DNA of 64,000 nucleotides from Clostridiales bacterium. Lineage in GTDB: Bacteria; Bacillota; Clostridia; Lachnospirales; WQUN01. Under the pieces are notes generated by a model. The model ran no database searches. It was not told where the DNA came from and saw only the letters and a list, made by a program, of their open reading frames with translations. Positions 42,292 to 49,442 of the stretch are shown here, in pieces. The number at the start of each line of letters is the position of its first letter. Within the stretch, counting starts at the first letter, position 1. The stretch is taken from NCBI GenBank assembly GCA_031287685.1, contig JAITSQ010000030.1:26293-90292 (forward strand), written 5' to 3'. The translations under genes and the position numbers were made by a program.

Positions 42292-42705
42292 TATTTCCTC
42301 GGCCTCAAACGCGGAGCGGTCGGCCCGGAGCAGCCAGCTTGCCGAAGCCCCGGCTTTCCCCTTCGCGGCGGCCGTAATAACGTATGAGTACACCGGCAGG
42401 GCATACTCCCGGTCATAATCGGACGGGACGGCCGGGTGGTCGGGGTGGGAATGATAGAACCCGATAACGTCAAGCCCCTTCGCCCGCGCCGCCCTCTCCG
42501 CGCGGATAAAATCCTCCGGGGTGATTACGAAACGGTGATAGCGCTCCCCGCTCTCGCGGGCGTTGTCAATAGGCAGGATAAGGCGCGCTTCCCGCTCCCG
42601 GCCGCTTGCGAAAGAGCCGATAAGCGCCCCGCAGCATTCGTCCGGATAGGCCGCCTCCGCCTGTTCCTGTATTTGCCTAAGTATTTCCTCAGTCATAACA
42701 AGCAT
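42271..42705 (-). CDS. JAMM/M67 metallopeptidase (Mec+-like), 3' end altered
   Basis: A 144-residue zinc peptidase of the Mov34/JAMM group. The full signature is present: Glu23 in PDECCGALIG, and His85-x-His87-x7-Ser95-xx-Asp98 in HSHPDHPAVPSDYD. Homologues cut C-terminal residues from sulfur carriers (QbsD) or release cysteine from CysO-cysteine (Mec+). GGGGG lies just upstream of the ATG, two bases after the CysM-like stop. The final residues AEEIRTCSHR are encoded by the right end of the MITE-like element, so the original C-terminus may be lost; the catalytic part is complete. Confidence 0.9.
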   Translation of the reverse strand: MLVMTEEILRQIQEQAEAAYPDECCGALIGSFASGREREARLILPIDNARESGERYHRFVITPEDFIRAERAARAKGLDVIGFYHSHPDHPAVPSDYDREYALPVYSYVITAAAKGKAGASASWLLRADRSAFEAEEIRTCSHR

Positions 42706-42706
42706 T

Positions 42707-43600
42707 TCATAACCCCCAAAAATCGTCCGAAAGATAACGCGAGCCGCCGTCGCACAGCACGGTCACTATAACGGAACCGGCGGGGACGGTTTTGGCGAGC
42801 TTCAGCGCGGCGGCCGCGTTGCCTCCGGAGCTTACGCCGACAAACACGCCCTCCACGCGGGCCAGCCGGCGCGCCGTGTCGTAGGCCTCCTCGGTGCTGA
42901 TCTCAATGAAGCCGTCGGCCCGCCCTTCGTCCCACACGCCCGGCTTGATGGTGGAGGCCATATGCTTCGTCCCCTCAATGCCGTGGAAGGGCGAGTCCGG
43001 CTGCACGGCGAAAACCTTGATTTCCGGATTTTCCTCCTTGAGCCGGCGGGAAACGCCCATAAAAGTGCCCGAAGTACCCGTGCCGGTGATAAAATGCGTG
43101 ACGCGGCCGCCCGTCTGCTCCCAGATTTCGCGGCCTGTGGTCTGATAATGGGTCAGCGGGTTCACGGGGTTGTTGTACTGGTCGGGGTAAAAAAACGCCT
43201 CCGGTTTCGCGGCCACGGCCTCGCGCACCGCGCGGAAAGCCCCGTCCGAACCCTCCATAGGGTCGGTCTCGGCAATCTCCGCGCCGTAGCTCCGTATAAG
43301 CCGCTTGCGCTCAAAGCTGGCGTTCCCCGGCATATAAAGCCGCACGCGGAAGCCGGCCGCCGCGCCGAGCATTGCGTAGGCTATGCCCGTATTGCCGCTC
43401 GTGGCGTCAACGATAATTTTATCCGGGGTCAGCCGCCCGCTCTTGATTCCGTCAAGGAGCATCGCCTTGGCCGCCCTGTCCTTGACGGAGCCGCTTGGAT
43501 TCATAAACTCGGCCTTGGCGAACAGGGCCGCTCCGCTGCCCGCGGAGATTTTGCTCAGGCTGATAAGCGGAGTGCCGCCGATTGTGTCTAAAATTTCCAA
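42707..43600 (-). CDS. CysM-like cysteine synthase
   Basis: PLP enzyme that replaces the acetyl or phosphate of activated serine with sulfur. The 297-residue fold-type-II protein has PLP Lys40 in NPSGSVKDRAAKAM, the substrate loop TSGNTGIAYAM, and the phosphate-binding GTGTSGTFMG. Compared with the two CysK proteins in the window it is shorter and ends GGSRYLSDDFWGL, a C-terminal style like the CysO-dependent CysM of mycobacteria. Linkage to the JAMM, carrier and ThiF genes supports use of a protein thiocarboxylate as sulfur donor; the residues that accept the carrier cannot be confirmed here. Confidence 0.88.
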   Translation of the reverse strand: MEILDTIGGTPLISLSKISAGSGAALFAKAEFMNPSGSVKDRAAKAMLLDGIKSGRLTPDKIIVDATSGNTGIAYAMLGAAAGFRVRLYMPGNASFERKRLIRSYGAEIAETDPMEGSDGAFRAVREAVAAKPEAFFYPDQYNNPVNPLTHYQTTGREIWEQTGGRVTHFITGTGTSGTFMGVSRRLKEENPEIKVFAVQPDSPFHGIEGTKHMASTIKPGVWDEGRADGFIEISTEEAYDTARRLARVEGVFVGVSSGGNAAAALKLAKTVPAGSVIVTVLCDGGSRYLSDDFWGL

Positions 43601-43647
43601 AAAACCACACTTCCTTTATCCGCGGTTATTGGCGCGGCGGGGAAGCT

Positions 43648-43704
43648 CGCTCGGTGTTTGAGATTGTCTAAAAAGATTTAGACGACCCAAAGCCCCCTTC
43701 TTGC
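43648..43704. repeat. Family A repeat, copy 14 (imperfect)
   Basis: TTGAGATTGTCTAAA faces TTTAGACGACCCAA with two unpaired positions; the arms seem to come from different stem types. Confidence 0.75.
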
Positions 43705-43820
43705 CCGCCGCCGCAAAGCTTTTCCGGGTATTTGCTCAGCCTCCCGTATTTCGCGCGCGCGGCGGAACCGAAGCGGGGGCGCGGCGTCTCCGGTTTGACT
43801 CCGCGCCCAAACTCCCCCTC
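43705..43820. other. Noncoding or decayed stretch between two repeats
   Basis: On the minus strand it can be read as FGRGVKPETPRPRFGSAARA and KYGRLSKYPEKLCGGG, but with no start and with repeats on both sides. It may be decayed gene sequence belonging with the nitrogenase-like remnant upstream. I see no RNA or promoter. Confidence 0.3.
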
Positions 43821-43878
43821 CTTGCTCGGTGTTTGAGATGTCTAAAAAGATTTAGACAATCTCAAGCCCCCTCCTTGC
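43821..43878. repeat. Family A repeat, copy 15
   Basis: TTGAGATGTCTAAA (one T deleted) with TTTAGACAATCTCAA, flanked by CTTGCTCGGTG and GCCCCCTCCTTGCC. Confidence 0.8.
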
Positions 43879-44016
43879 CAGATATTTAACGTACCCGTTT
43901 AATATATCGTCACAAAATCCAGATTTCTCAAGAGGAATTATTCCCATACGCTTCAAGCCGTTCTGGGCGAACCCGCCGGAGCGAGCCGGCGCGTTTTCCC
44001 TTGTTTCCAGAATTTT

Positions 44017-44176
44017 TCAGCCGCTCTCGTCGGCCTCCGCTATCAGAAACGACGGCGTATCGCCGAAATGGTTGCCGCCGCAGCCGCACGACGCGCGGAT
44101 TACCGGGATAACCCCGGGCAGGGCCGAAACCGCCGCCGAGCGCGCAGGAGGTCCTGGGTTTGTCGGTAAAGGTCAT
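44017..44176 (-). pseudogene. N-terminal remnant of a nitrogenase-like component 1 (NifD-like)
   Basis: Starts ATG at 44176, overlapping the cysK stop by four bases (ATGA), and reads [20 protein letters not shown]; after a frameshift near 44110 it goes on VIPVIRASCGCGGNHFGDTP and stops at TGA 44017-44019. The SCALGG and CGCGGN-type cysteine segments match the N-terminal cluster-binding region of nitrogenase-like component 1 proteins (CALGGAL...HAGPGC). Downstream to 43879 the frame is open again (GLKRMGIIPLEKSGFC) but unrecognised. The gene is broken. Confidence 0.55.
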
Positions 44177-45129
44177 AATGTCGCTCCTTTCGCGTCAAGT
44201 TCGTAATTATACAGAAGCGTTGACAAATAGCGCTCCCCCGTGTCGGGAAGTATCGCCACGATAATTTTGCCCGCGTTTTCAGGCCGCTTGGCGATTTGCA
44301 GCGCGGCGAAGGCCGCCGCCCCGGAGGATATACCCACGAGCAGGCCGTCCCGCCGCCCGAGCGCGCGGGACGTCTCCACCGCTTCCTCGCTCCTGACGGC
44401 GTATATTTCATCGACGACGCTCCGGTTAAAGACCTTCGGCACGAACCCCGCGCCTATTCCCTGGATTTTATGCGGACCGGGCGCCCCGCCGGACAGTACC
44501 GGGCTTTCGTAAGGCTCCACGGCGATTATTTTAATCCCCGGTTTCTTTTCCTTTAAGTTCGCTCCCACTCCGGAGACCGTCCCCCCCGTGCCCACGCCCG
44601 ATATAAATATGTCCACCGCGCCCTCGGTGTCCCGCCAGATTTCCTCGGCGGTGGTTTTGTAGTGGACGGCGGGGTTGGCGGGGTTTTCAAACTGCTGAAG
44701 AATCACGCCGCCCGTCTGCGCGGACAGCTCCTCCGCGCGGCGCACCGCGCCTTTCATACCCTCCGGGCCGGGCGTTAGTACGAGAGACGCGCCGAGAGCC
44801 TTAAGCAGGCCGCGCCGCTCCGCGCTCATAGTCTCCGGCATTGTCAGAACCGCTTTATAGCCCCGCGCCGCCGCCGCAAAGGCTATGCCTATGCCGGTGT
44901 TGCCGCTGGTCGGCTCGATAATGGTGCCGCCGGGCTTCAGCCGCCCGCTTTCCTCCGCTTCTTTAATCATCGCGAAGGCGATTCGGTCCTTGACGCTCCC
45001 CGCCGGGTTGAAATACTCTAACTTCAGGTACACGCCCGCGTCAAGGCCCGCGTCCTTCAGAAAATTGCCGGGTCTAAGCAGAGGCGTGTCGCCGATAAGC
45101 TCCGTTAAATCCTTTGCCGCTTTTATCAT
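44173..45129 (-). CDS. cysK: Cysteine synthase A (first of two)
   Basis: O-acetylserine sulfhydrylase. The 318-residue protein has PLP Lys47 in [21 protein letters not shown], the phosphate loop [10 protein letters not shown] and the C-terminal [19 protein letters not shown] lies nine bases before the ATG. It heads the sulfur operon on the minus strand, behind a consensus promoter. It is flanked by nitrogenase-like remnants, and its start is in frame with the upstream one. Confidence 0.94.
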   Translation of the reverse strand: MIKAAKDLTELIGDTPLLRPGNFLKDAGLDAGVYLKLEYFNPAGSVKDRIAFAMIKEAEESGRLKPGGTIIEPTSGNTGIGIAFAAAARGYKAVLTMPETMSAERRGLLKALGASLVLTPGPEGMKGAVRRAEELSAQTGGVILQQFENPANPAVHYKTTAEEIWRDTEGAVDIFISGVGTGGTVSGVGANLKEKKPGIKIIAVEPYESPVLSGGAPGPHKIQGIGAGFVPKVFNRSVVDEIYAVRSEEAVETSRALGRRDGLLVGISSGAAAFAALQIAKRPENAGKIIVAILPDTGERYLSTLLYNYELDAKGATL

Positions 45130-45211
45130 TTTGCCCGTTCCTTCCTTGCTGAGGTTGCTCGCGGCGGCGGATTCGCCTATGCCCCCCCTTGCCGCAAACC
45201 GCTATTCGCTT
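45130..45211 (-). pseudogene. N-terminal remnant of a NifH-like P-loop reductase
   Basis: Reading toward cys[11 protein letters not shown], then after a G7 tract (one G more than in-frame) [17 protein letters not shown], directly joined to the cysK ATG. This matches the NifH/BchL P-loop GKGGIGKSTTxxNLS, with the Lys-Ser-Thr of the loop changed to Glu-Ser-Ala. The protein is truncated and inactive. Confidence 0.5.
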
Positions 45212-45289
45212 GATTTTTGCTTGATTTTCTTTACCCTTGAGGGAACCCCTTTTGCGGATTATATAAAACATATATTATTAGTATGAATT

Positions 45290-45318
45290 ATTATACCTTG
45301 GGATAACCTCTATGTCAA
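45290..45318 (-). promoter_or_regulatory. Promoter of the cysK-cysM-encapsulin operon
   Basis: Minus strand: -35 TTGACA (45318-45313), 17-base spacer, -10 TATAAT (45295-45290). It is a consensus promoter followed by the AT-rich leader AATTCATACTAATAATATAT, which resembles that at 47793-47825. A regulator acting on both is plausible. Confidence 0.85.
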
Positions 45319-45341
45319 GTATATTTCGATGTTTTTCGGGA

Positions 45342-45370
45342 AATAAAAAACCCGGCCTGACGGCGGGTTT
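45342..45370 (-). terminator. Rho-independent terminator after the PatB-like gene
   Basis: Minus strand: AACCCGCC, loop GTCA, GGCCGGGTT, then TTTTTATTT. It separates the PatB/CGS transcript from the cysK promoter. Confidence 0.8.
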
Positions 45371-45402
45371 GGGTTTTCGCGCGATATATCCTTTTACTCG
45401 CG

Positions 45403-45437
45403 AGGAAAAGATTTAGACAATCTCAAGCCCCCTTCTT
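45403..45437. repeat. Half copy of a family A repeat
   Basis: Right arm only: AGATTTAGACAATCTCAAGC followed by CCCCTTCTTAC. The left arm is missing. It overlaps the stop of the PatB-like gene by two bases. Confidence 0.7.
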
Positions 45438-46605
45438 ACCCGAACGCCTTCTTTAACTTGTCAAGCGCTTCCTCAAGCACTGCCCTTGGGCACGCGATAT
45501 TCACGCGCTGAAAGCCCGCCCCCTCCGGGCCGAACATCGTCCCGCTGTCGAGCCAGAGGCGCGCGCCCTCCACCACGCGCCGGTCAAGCTCCGCCTGCGA
45601 AAGGCCGTATTCCGAAAAATCCAGCCAAAGCAGATAAGTCCCCTGCGGCCGAACGAGGCGGATTTTTGGCAGGTTTTCCGCCAGGAACTCCTCCGCCGCG
45701 CGGATATTCCCCTCAAGGTAAACTTTCAGCGCGTCGAGCCACGGGCCGCCGCGACGGTAGGCGCTCTCGCAGGCGGCAAGCCCGAGGGTGTTCAGCTGGC
45801 TGTAGCCGCTCCGATTGATTTCGTCGGTAATTTTCCGCCGCGTATCCGCGTTTTTAACGAAAATATTCGACGCCTGAAGCCCCGCCAGATTAAACGTCTT
45901 CGACGGCGCGGTGGCTATGACGGCGTTTTCGTCGATAAGGCCGAAACAGGTGTGTTTATGCCCCGTCCAGACAAAGTCGCAGTGAATCTCGTCCGAAACG
46001 ACCGTCACGCCGCGCCTCCGGCAAATATCGCCGAGCCGCTCAAGCTCCGCGCGTTCCCACACTCTGCCGACGGGGTTATGCGGGCTGCAAAGGATAAACA
46101 GCCTCACGCCGCGTTCCTCCGCTTTCCGCTCGAAATCCTCAAAATCCATAAAATAACTTCCATTTATATACGTCAGCGGATTCGTCACCAGCTCCCGCCC
46201 GTTGTCTCGGATGATTTCATAAAACGGGTAATACACCGGGGTCTGTATCATCACCGCGTCCCCCGGTTGGGTCAGGGCGCGGACTGCCTGCGCCAAGGCG
46301 AAAACAACCCCCGGCGCCTTGACGATTTCCCGGCGCGCCGGCGCGTAGCCAAAGCGGCCGGCGAACCAGTTTATAACCGCGCCGTAATAGCTTTCTTTCG
46401 GCTCGGTATAGCCGAAAATCCCGTGTTTTACGGCCTTTTCAATATCCTCCGTAACCTCCGGCGGCGCGGGGAAATCCATATCCGCCACCCACATCGGCAA
46501 GAGGCCCTCCGGCAGGCCCCGCTCCTTCGCGAAGTCGTATTTTAGGGAATCCGTGCCCGTCCTGTCGATAATCCTGTCAAAATCATAGCTCAAGCTTAAG
46601 CTCAC
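45436..46605 (-). CDS. PatB/MalY-type cystathionine beta-lyase (C-S lyase)
   Basis: PLP fold-type-I enzyme that cleaves C-S bonds of cystathionine and related thioethers, giving homocysteine or thiols. The 389-residue protein begins YDFDRIIDRTGTDSLKYD, has the PatB motif LLPMWVADMDFPAP, SPHNPVGRVW, VVSDEIHCDF, and PLP Lys in TAPSKTFNLAGLQ. It follows the MetB-like gene with a one-base gap, so both are cotranscribed; together they could link cysteine and homocysteine. Some MalY homologues also act as regulators, not testable here. Confidence 0.9.
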   Translation of the reverse strand: MSLSLSYDFDRIIDRTGTDSLKYDFAKERGLPEGLLPMWVADMDFPAPPEVTEDIEKAVKHGIFGYTEPKESYYGAVINWFAGRFGYAPARREIVKAPGVVFALAQAVRALTQPGDAVMIQTPVYYPFYEIIRDNGRELVTNPLTYINGSYFMDFEDFERKAEERGVRLFILCSPHNPVGRVWERAELERLGDICRRRGVTVVSDEIHCDFVWTGHKHTCFGLIDENAVIATAPSKTFNLAGLQASNIFVKNADTRRKITDEINRSGYSQLNTLGLAACESAYRRGGPWLDALKVYLEGNIRAAEEFLAENLPKIRLVRPQGTYLLWLDFSEYGLSQAELDRRVVEGARLWLDSGTMFGPEGAGFQRVNIACPRAVLEEALDKLKKAFG

Positions 46606-46606
46606 G

Positions 46607-47740
46607 TTATCCGAACGCCCTTTCCAAATCCGCTTTTATGTCGCAGGCCGCCTCTATGCCCACCGAGAGCCTTAAAAGGCGGTCGGTTATGCCCCTCGCC
46701 TCCCGCTCCGCCCGCGGCGCGTCCGCGTGGGTCTGCGTCACGGGGTAGGTTATGAGCGTCTCCACGCCGCCCAGGCTTTCGGCAAACAGTATAAGCTCCA
46801 CGCCGCCGAGCACGCGCCGCGCCGTCTCCGCCGAGTCTACGGTGAAGCTAAGCATAGCGCCGAAGCCCCGGGCCTGGCGCTTGGACAGCTCATAAGCCGG
46901 GTGAGAGGGCAGGCCGGCGTAATAAACCTCCGCCACCTCCGGACGGGAAAGAAGCCACTCCGCCACCTCCGCCGCGTTCGCCTGCGCTTTGTCCATGCGC
47001 AGGGCCAGCGTTTTTAAGCCCCTTATGACCAGAAAAGCGTCAAACGGGGAGAGGCACGCGCCTGTCGTCTTGTGGATAAACCGAAGCTTTTCAGCGAGTT
47101 CCGGCGTTTTCGCCACAAGGAAGCCGGCCAGCGTGTCGTTATGCCCCGCGAGGTACTTCGTGCCGCTATGGAGGACTATATCCGCGCCGAGCGCGATTGG
47201 GCTGAACAGATACGGCGTGAGGAAAGTGTTGTCAACAATCAGGAGCGCGCCGCGCTCCCGCGCGAGGGCCGCCGCCGCCTCTATGTCCGTCACTTTCATC
47301 ATAGGGTTGGTGGGGCTTTCGATAAAAAGCGCCCGCGTTTTTTCAGTAAAGGCCGCCCGGAGCGCGGACAGGTCGGACGTGTCGGCATATCGCGCGGAAA
47401 CGCCGTTTTTCCGCGATATGTGCTCAAACAAGCGTATAGAGCCTCCGTAAAGGTCGTCCGTGGCGATTATTTCATCTCCCGGCGAAAAAAGCTCCATAAG
47501 CGCCGTCATAGCCGCCATCCCGCTTGAAAAGGCCAGGGCCGCCGCCCCGCCCTCCAAAGCCGCCACGAGCTTCTCGGCGTGCTCTCTCGTGGGGTTCTGA
47601 AGGCGGGAATAGTCATACCCCGTGCTTTGACCCACGCCGGGGTGCGCGAAAGTGGCCGACTGATATATCGGCGCGGACACCGCGCCCGTGCCGTGGGTCA
47701 AGTCCCTCGCGGCGTGGATGCAGGCTGTTTCTAATTTCAT
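46607..47740 (-). CDS. Cystathionine gamma-synthase / gamma-lyase family enzyme
   Basis: A 377-residue PLP enzyme of the MetB/MetC/Cgl family. Typical segments are APIYQSATFAHPG, YDYSRLQNPTREHAEKLVA, ESPTNPMMKVTDI, and PLP Lys in HSGTKYLAGHND. Sequence alone does not separate synthase from lyase. I take the ATG at 47740 (AAAGGGGA upstream); an ATG at 47758 is less likely. It is transcribed divergently from cysK2, in one compact intergenic region with the plus promoter. Confidence 0.9.
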   Translation of the reverse strand: MKLETACIHAARDLTHGTGAVSAPIYQSATFAHPGVGQSTGYDYSRLQNPTREHAEKLVAALEGGAAALAFSSGMAAMTALMELFSPGDEIIATDDLYGGSIRLFEHISRKNGVSARYADTSDLSALRAAFTEKTRALFIESPTNPMMKVTDIEAAAALARERGALLIVDNTFLTPYLFSPIALGADIVLHSGTKYLAGHNDTLAGFLVAKTPELAEKLRFIHKTTGACLSPFDAFLVIRGLKTLALRMDKAQANAAEVAEWLLSRPEVAEVYYAGLPSHPAYELSKRQARGFGAMLSFTVDSAETARRVLGGVELILFAESLGGVETLITYPVTQTHADAPRAEREARGITDRLLRLSVGIEAACDIKADLERAFG

Positions 47741-47769
47741 ATAAATTTCCCCTTTCACAAATTAGGGTC

Positions 47770-47798
47770 TTGACAGGGCAAGTATACGGTATTATAAT
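47770..47798 (+). promoter_or_regulatory. Promoter of the second cysK
   Basis: -35 TTGACA (47770-47775), 17-base spacer, -10 TATAAT (47793-47798). The following TTCATATATGCTTAGTATAT is an imperfect dyad just at the expected transcription start, a likely operator. Confidence 0.85.
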
Positions 47799-47837
47799 TC
47801 ATATATGCTTAGTATATTATATGGGAGGTAATTAAGT

Positions 47838-48767
47838 ATGTCAAGAGTGTCAAACAGCTTAACGGAACTTATCGGCAAAACGCCTCTGCTGCGCCTGAAC
47901 GGCTATGAAAAAGCCGTCGGGGCGGGCGCGGCCATAATCGCGAAGTTAGAATATTTCAACCCGGCGGGGAGTGTCAAGGACCGAATCGCCCTGGCTATGA
48001 TTAACGCGGCGGAAAAAAGCGGGAAGCTAACGCCCGACTCCGTCATAATTGAGCCGACCTCCGGCAACACGGGAATCGGCCTGGCCGCCGTGGCGGCCGC
48101 GCGGGGATACCGCGTAATACTGACAATGCCGGAAACGATGAGCGTTGAGCGGCGCAAGCTGCTGGCGGCCTACGGCGCGGAGCTTGTGCTGACCGAGGGG
48201 GCCAAGGGAATGAAGGGCGCCATAGCCCGCGCGGAGGAGCTGGCCAAGGAAACCCCGGGTTCTTTCGTGCCCGGGCAGTTCATCAACCCCGCCAATCCGC
48301 AGATTCACCGGGAAACGACCGGTCCCGAAATATGGGAGGACACGGACGGCAAGGTGGACCTTTTCATCTCCGGAATCGGCACCGGCGGCACCATTACTGG
48401 CGCGGGGGAGTTCCTCAAGTCGAAAAACCCGAACGTTAAGGTAATCGCGGTGGAGCCGGCGGATTCGCCAGTGCTGTCCGAGGGGCGGTCCGGCCCGCAC
48501 AAGATTCAGGGAATCGGCGCGGGGTTCGTGCCCGAAACCCTCTCCACGTCCGTATATGATGAAATCATAACCGTAAAAAACGAGGACGCCTTAAGAACCG
48601 GCCGGGAAATAGCCCGCTCCGAGGGCCTGCTCGTGGGAATATCGTCCGGCGCGGCGGCCTGGGCGGCCTCTCAGCTGGCCGCGCGGCCCGAGAACAAGGG
48701 CAAGAACCTTGTGGTTATCCTGCCCGACACGGGGGAAAGATACCTGTCTACGGCGCTGTTTGATTGA
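47838..48767 (+). CDS. cysK: Cysteine synthase A (second)
   Basis: O-acetylserine sulfhydrylase of 309 residues, PLP Lys47 in [11 protein letters not shown], with [22 protein letters not shown] and [20 protein letters not shown] precedes the ATG. It is about as similar to the canonical housekeeping CysK as the first copy and lies alone on the plus strand between its own promoter and terminator, so it may be the one regulated separately from the encapsulin operon. Confidence 0.94.
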   Translation: MSRVSNSLTELIGKTPLLRLNGYEKAVGAGAAIIAKLEYFNPAGSVKDRIALAMINAAEKSGKLTPDSVIIEPTSGNTGIGLAAVAAARGYRVILTMPETMSVERRKLLAAYGAELVLTEGAKGMKGAIARAEELAKETPGSFVPGQFINPANPQIHRETTGPEIWEDTDGKVDLFISGIGTGGTITGAGEFLKSKNPNVKVIAVEPADSPVLSEGRSGPHKIQGIGAGFVPETLSTSVYDEIITVKNEDALRTGREIARSEGLLVGISSGAAAWAASQLAARPENKGKNLVVILPDTGERYLSTALFD

Positions 48768-48783
48768 GCGAAGCGATAAGCCT

Positions 48784-48810
48784 AAGCCGCCGTAAAAGGC
48801 GGCTTTTTTT
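48784..48810 (+). terminator. Rho-independent terminator after cysK2
   Basis: AAGCCGCC, loop GTAAAA, GGCGGCTT, then TTTTTTT. Sixteen bases after the stop codon. Confidence 0.92.
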
Positions 48811-48839
48811 AATTTCGGGCGGCGGTTATTCAAAACCTT

Positions 48840-49433
48840 TTACAGCATCACGCGGACATTCTCGTACAGCGGAAAGGCCAGGAAAAACGCGAAGCCCACG
48901 ATAACCATAGTCCCCGCCGCTATGACCGCGGGCGGAAATAATTTCCGCTCCGGCTGGGCTTGGGCCTGAGCTTTAATTTTGAATACGCCCGCCAGTATAC
49001 GATACACAAGAAGCATCAACGGGATAAACAGGAACGAGACGGCGTAGCTGACCACCGGCGCGTAGCGCGAATTTGAACCCGGCCGGCAGGATAAGTAATA
49101 AACAGCGTGAGCTAACACTAATCCCGCCGCCGACATTGTGTATACCAGGCGGCAGAGCATATTGCGCCGAAAATACTTCCGGCTGAAGATAAAGAGCGAC
49201 GAATAGAACGCAGCCATAGAAAACCGCGCCATATAGCTCAGCGGATAGGGCGCGCCGTCCGGAGTATCCCCCAGGTAGTCAAGAAAGAACACGTACAGCA
49301 GGAAAACCGCCGTCGCCCCGCCAGCCGCCCACAGGCGGTTTTTCGTATCCCCCGCGGGATACTCGCTCAAGGCGAAAAGCGCGCACAAAGCGGCGTGCGC
49401 CGCGATTAAAATAAGCGTCGTCGTTATAGACAT
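48840..49433 (-). CDS. Polytopic membrane protein, unknown
   Basis: A 197-residue protein with about six hydrophobic helices (2-18, 34-50, 63-80, 95-113, 125-145, 172-190). I recognise no family. It lies after the MCP gene on the same strand, with nine bases between them, so it is likely cotranscribed with that receptor; whether it contributes to signalling is unknown. Confidence 0.7.
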   Translation of the reverse strand: MSITTTLILIAAHAALCALFALSEYPAGDTKNRLWAAGGATAVFLLYVFFLDYLGDTPDGAPYPLSYMARFSMAAFYSSLFIFSRKYFRRNMLCRLVYTMSAAGLVLAHAVYYLSCRPGSNSRYAPVVSYAVSFLFIPLMLLVYRILAGVFKIKAQAQAQPERKLFPPAVIAAGTMVIVGFAFFLAFPLYENVRVML

Positions 49434-49442
49434 AAAACCACC

